A stretch of DNA of 64,000 bases from Mycobacterium paragordonae (GTDB lineage Bacteria; Actinomycetota; Actinomycetes; Mycobacteriales; Mycobacteriaceae): NCBI RefSeq assembly GCF_003614435.1, contig NZ_CP025546.1, positions 3,534,001-3,598,000 of the forward strand, read 5' to 3'. The notes under the pieces are model-generated. The model did no database searches, was not told the DNA's origin, and was given only the letters and a program-made list of their open reading frames with translations. Below, one piece after another: positions 63,394-64,000 of the stretch (the first letter of the stretch is position 1; each line of letters begins with the position of its first letter). The position numbers were made by a program, and so were the translations under genes.

Positions 63394-64000
63394 GTGGTCG
63401 ATCTGCCGCGCACTGCCGAACCGTTTGCCGGGGTGATCGGGCCTTCGGTCGCTGAGTCCACCCCGGTGAAACCGACGGTCACCTATCCACCTGAGGGCGC
63501 TCCCAACGTCGTCGTCGTCCTGCTCGACGATGTCGGGTTCGGGGCGGCAGGCACCTTCGGGGGGCCGGTGCCGACGCCCGCGCTGGACCGGGTGGCCCGA
63601 ACCGGTCTGCGCTACAACCAGTTTCACACCACCGCGCTGTGCTCGCCGACCCGTGCCGCGTTGCTGACCGGTCGCAACCATCACAGCGCGCACATGGGCA
63701 CCATCTGCGAAATCGCTTATGGTTTCCCAGGTTACGACAGCATCCTGCCGCAGAGCACCGCGACCGTCGCGGAGATCCTGCGACGCAACGGCTACAACAC
63801 CGCGTTGTTCGGCAAGGCACACTTCACCCCGACCTGGGAGTTGGGACCGACCGGGCCATTCGACCGCTGGCCCACCGGGCTGGGTTTCGAACGCTTCTAC
63901 GGTTTCCTGGGTGGCGACACCTCGCAGTACGAGCCGGCCCTGTTCGACCAGACCACACCGGTCGAGCCCTATCTCGGCCGCAACGACTACCACCTCACCG
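63394..64000 (+). CDS. Arylsulfatase, N-terminal part, truncated by the window edge
   Basis: GTG at 63394 follows an excellent ribosome binding site (ACAAGGAGGCACA), and the frame is open to the end of the window (202 codons). The alkaline phosphatase/sulfatase fold begins with APNVVVVLLDDVGFGAAGTFGG (metal Asp45 and Asp46). The sulfatase signature CSPTR is at 83-87, where Cys83 would be converted to formylglycine, followed by AALLTGRNHH. GYNTALFGKAHFTPTWE and FERFYGFLGGDTSQYEP are typical of mycobacterial AtsA/AtsD-type arylsulfatases. It is divergent from the F420-dependent family gene with 69 bases between them. Confidence 0.92.
   Translation, partial: MVDLPRTAEPFAGVIGPSVAESTPVKPTVTYPPEGAPNVVVVLLDDVGFGAAGTFGGPVPTPALDRVARTGLRYNQFHTTALCSPTRAALLTGRNHHSAHMGTICEIAYGFPGYDSILPQSTATVAEILRRNGYNTALFGKAHFTPTWELGPTGPFDRWPTGLGFERFYGFLGGDTSQYEPALFDQTTPVEPYLGRNDYHLT

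Noticed and set aside
63325..63993. Extension of the F420-dependent family protein to 389 residues
   Set aside because: The extra part is antisense to the arylsulfatase start, which has its own ribosome binding site and CSPTR motif.

Overview
The window is a GC-rich chromosomal segment of a slow-growing Mycobacterium that is not M. tuberculosis. Three things point there. There are two PE_PGRS genes and two PPE-MPTR genes, families confined to slow growers. The backbone gene order closely follows M. tuberculosis Rv1891 to Rv1925. The accessory genes interleaved in that backbone are typical of environmental relatives of M. kansasii, M. marinum or M. gordonae. No rRNA, tRNA, phage, insertion sequence or CRISPR array was seen.

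Layout. (1) 0-8.6 kb: the ends or orthologs of Rv1891, Rv1892, Rv1893 and Rv1894c (nitronate monooxygenase), then an inserted oxidative cassette (Baeyer-Villiger monooxygenase, zinc alcohol dehydrogenase, nitrilase-like amidase), then Rv1896c, dtd and Rv1898. (2) 8.8-12.8 kb: a PE_PGRS gene and a small collagen-like protein gene preceded by a 13-codon overlapping ORF. (3) 12.8-19.4 kb: lipJ, cinA, nanT-like MFS, an amidohydrolase, Rv1903, Rv1904 and Rv1906c. (4) 19.5-28 kb: an accessory block occupying the place where M. tuberculosis carries furA-katG. It holds a nitroreductase, an adenylate-forming ligase, a nitronate monooxygenase/malonate semialdehyde decarboxylase-like pair with a divergent LysR regulator, and a TetR regulator with paired palindromic operators in front of an FAD oxidoreductase. 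(5) 28-34.8 kb: fadB5, an ArsR-SRPBCC pair, a PucR-type regulator, a metallo-beta-lactamase-fold protein, Rv1914c and an intact long isocitrate lyase (aceA/ICL2). (6) 34.8-51.5 kb: a PE/PPE island with PPE-MPTR (PPE34 position), a 2196-residue PE_PGRS, and PPE-MPTR (PPE35 position) with an internally duplicated body. (7) 52-64 kb: a glycine-rich lipoprotein, a luciferase-like monooxygenase, Rv1919c, Rv1920, Rv1922, lipD, a three-gene nitrile hydratase/thiocyanate hydrolase-like operon, fadD31, an SDR, a deazaflavin-dependent nitroreductase-family protein, and the start of an arylsulfatase.

How they may work together. The clearest predicted pathway is the translationally coupled tautomerase and nitronate monooxygenase pair. 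It could convert propionate 3-nitronate to malonate semialdehyde and nitrite, and then to acetaldehyde and CO2. The PE/PPE genes at 34.8-51.5 kb share an upstream sequence architecture suggesting common regulation. All family names come from reading the sequences; no database search was run. References to M. tuberculosis loci are from memory of its gene order and protein lengths.
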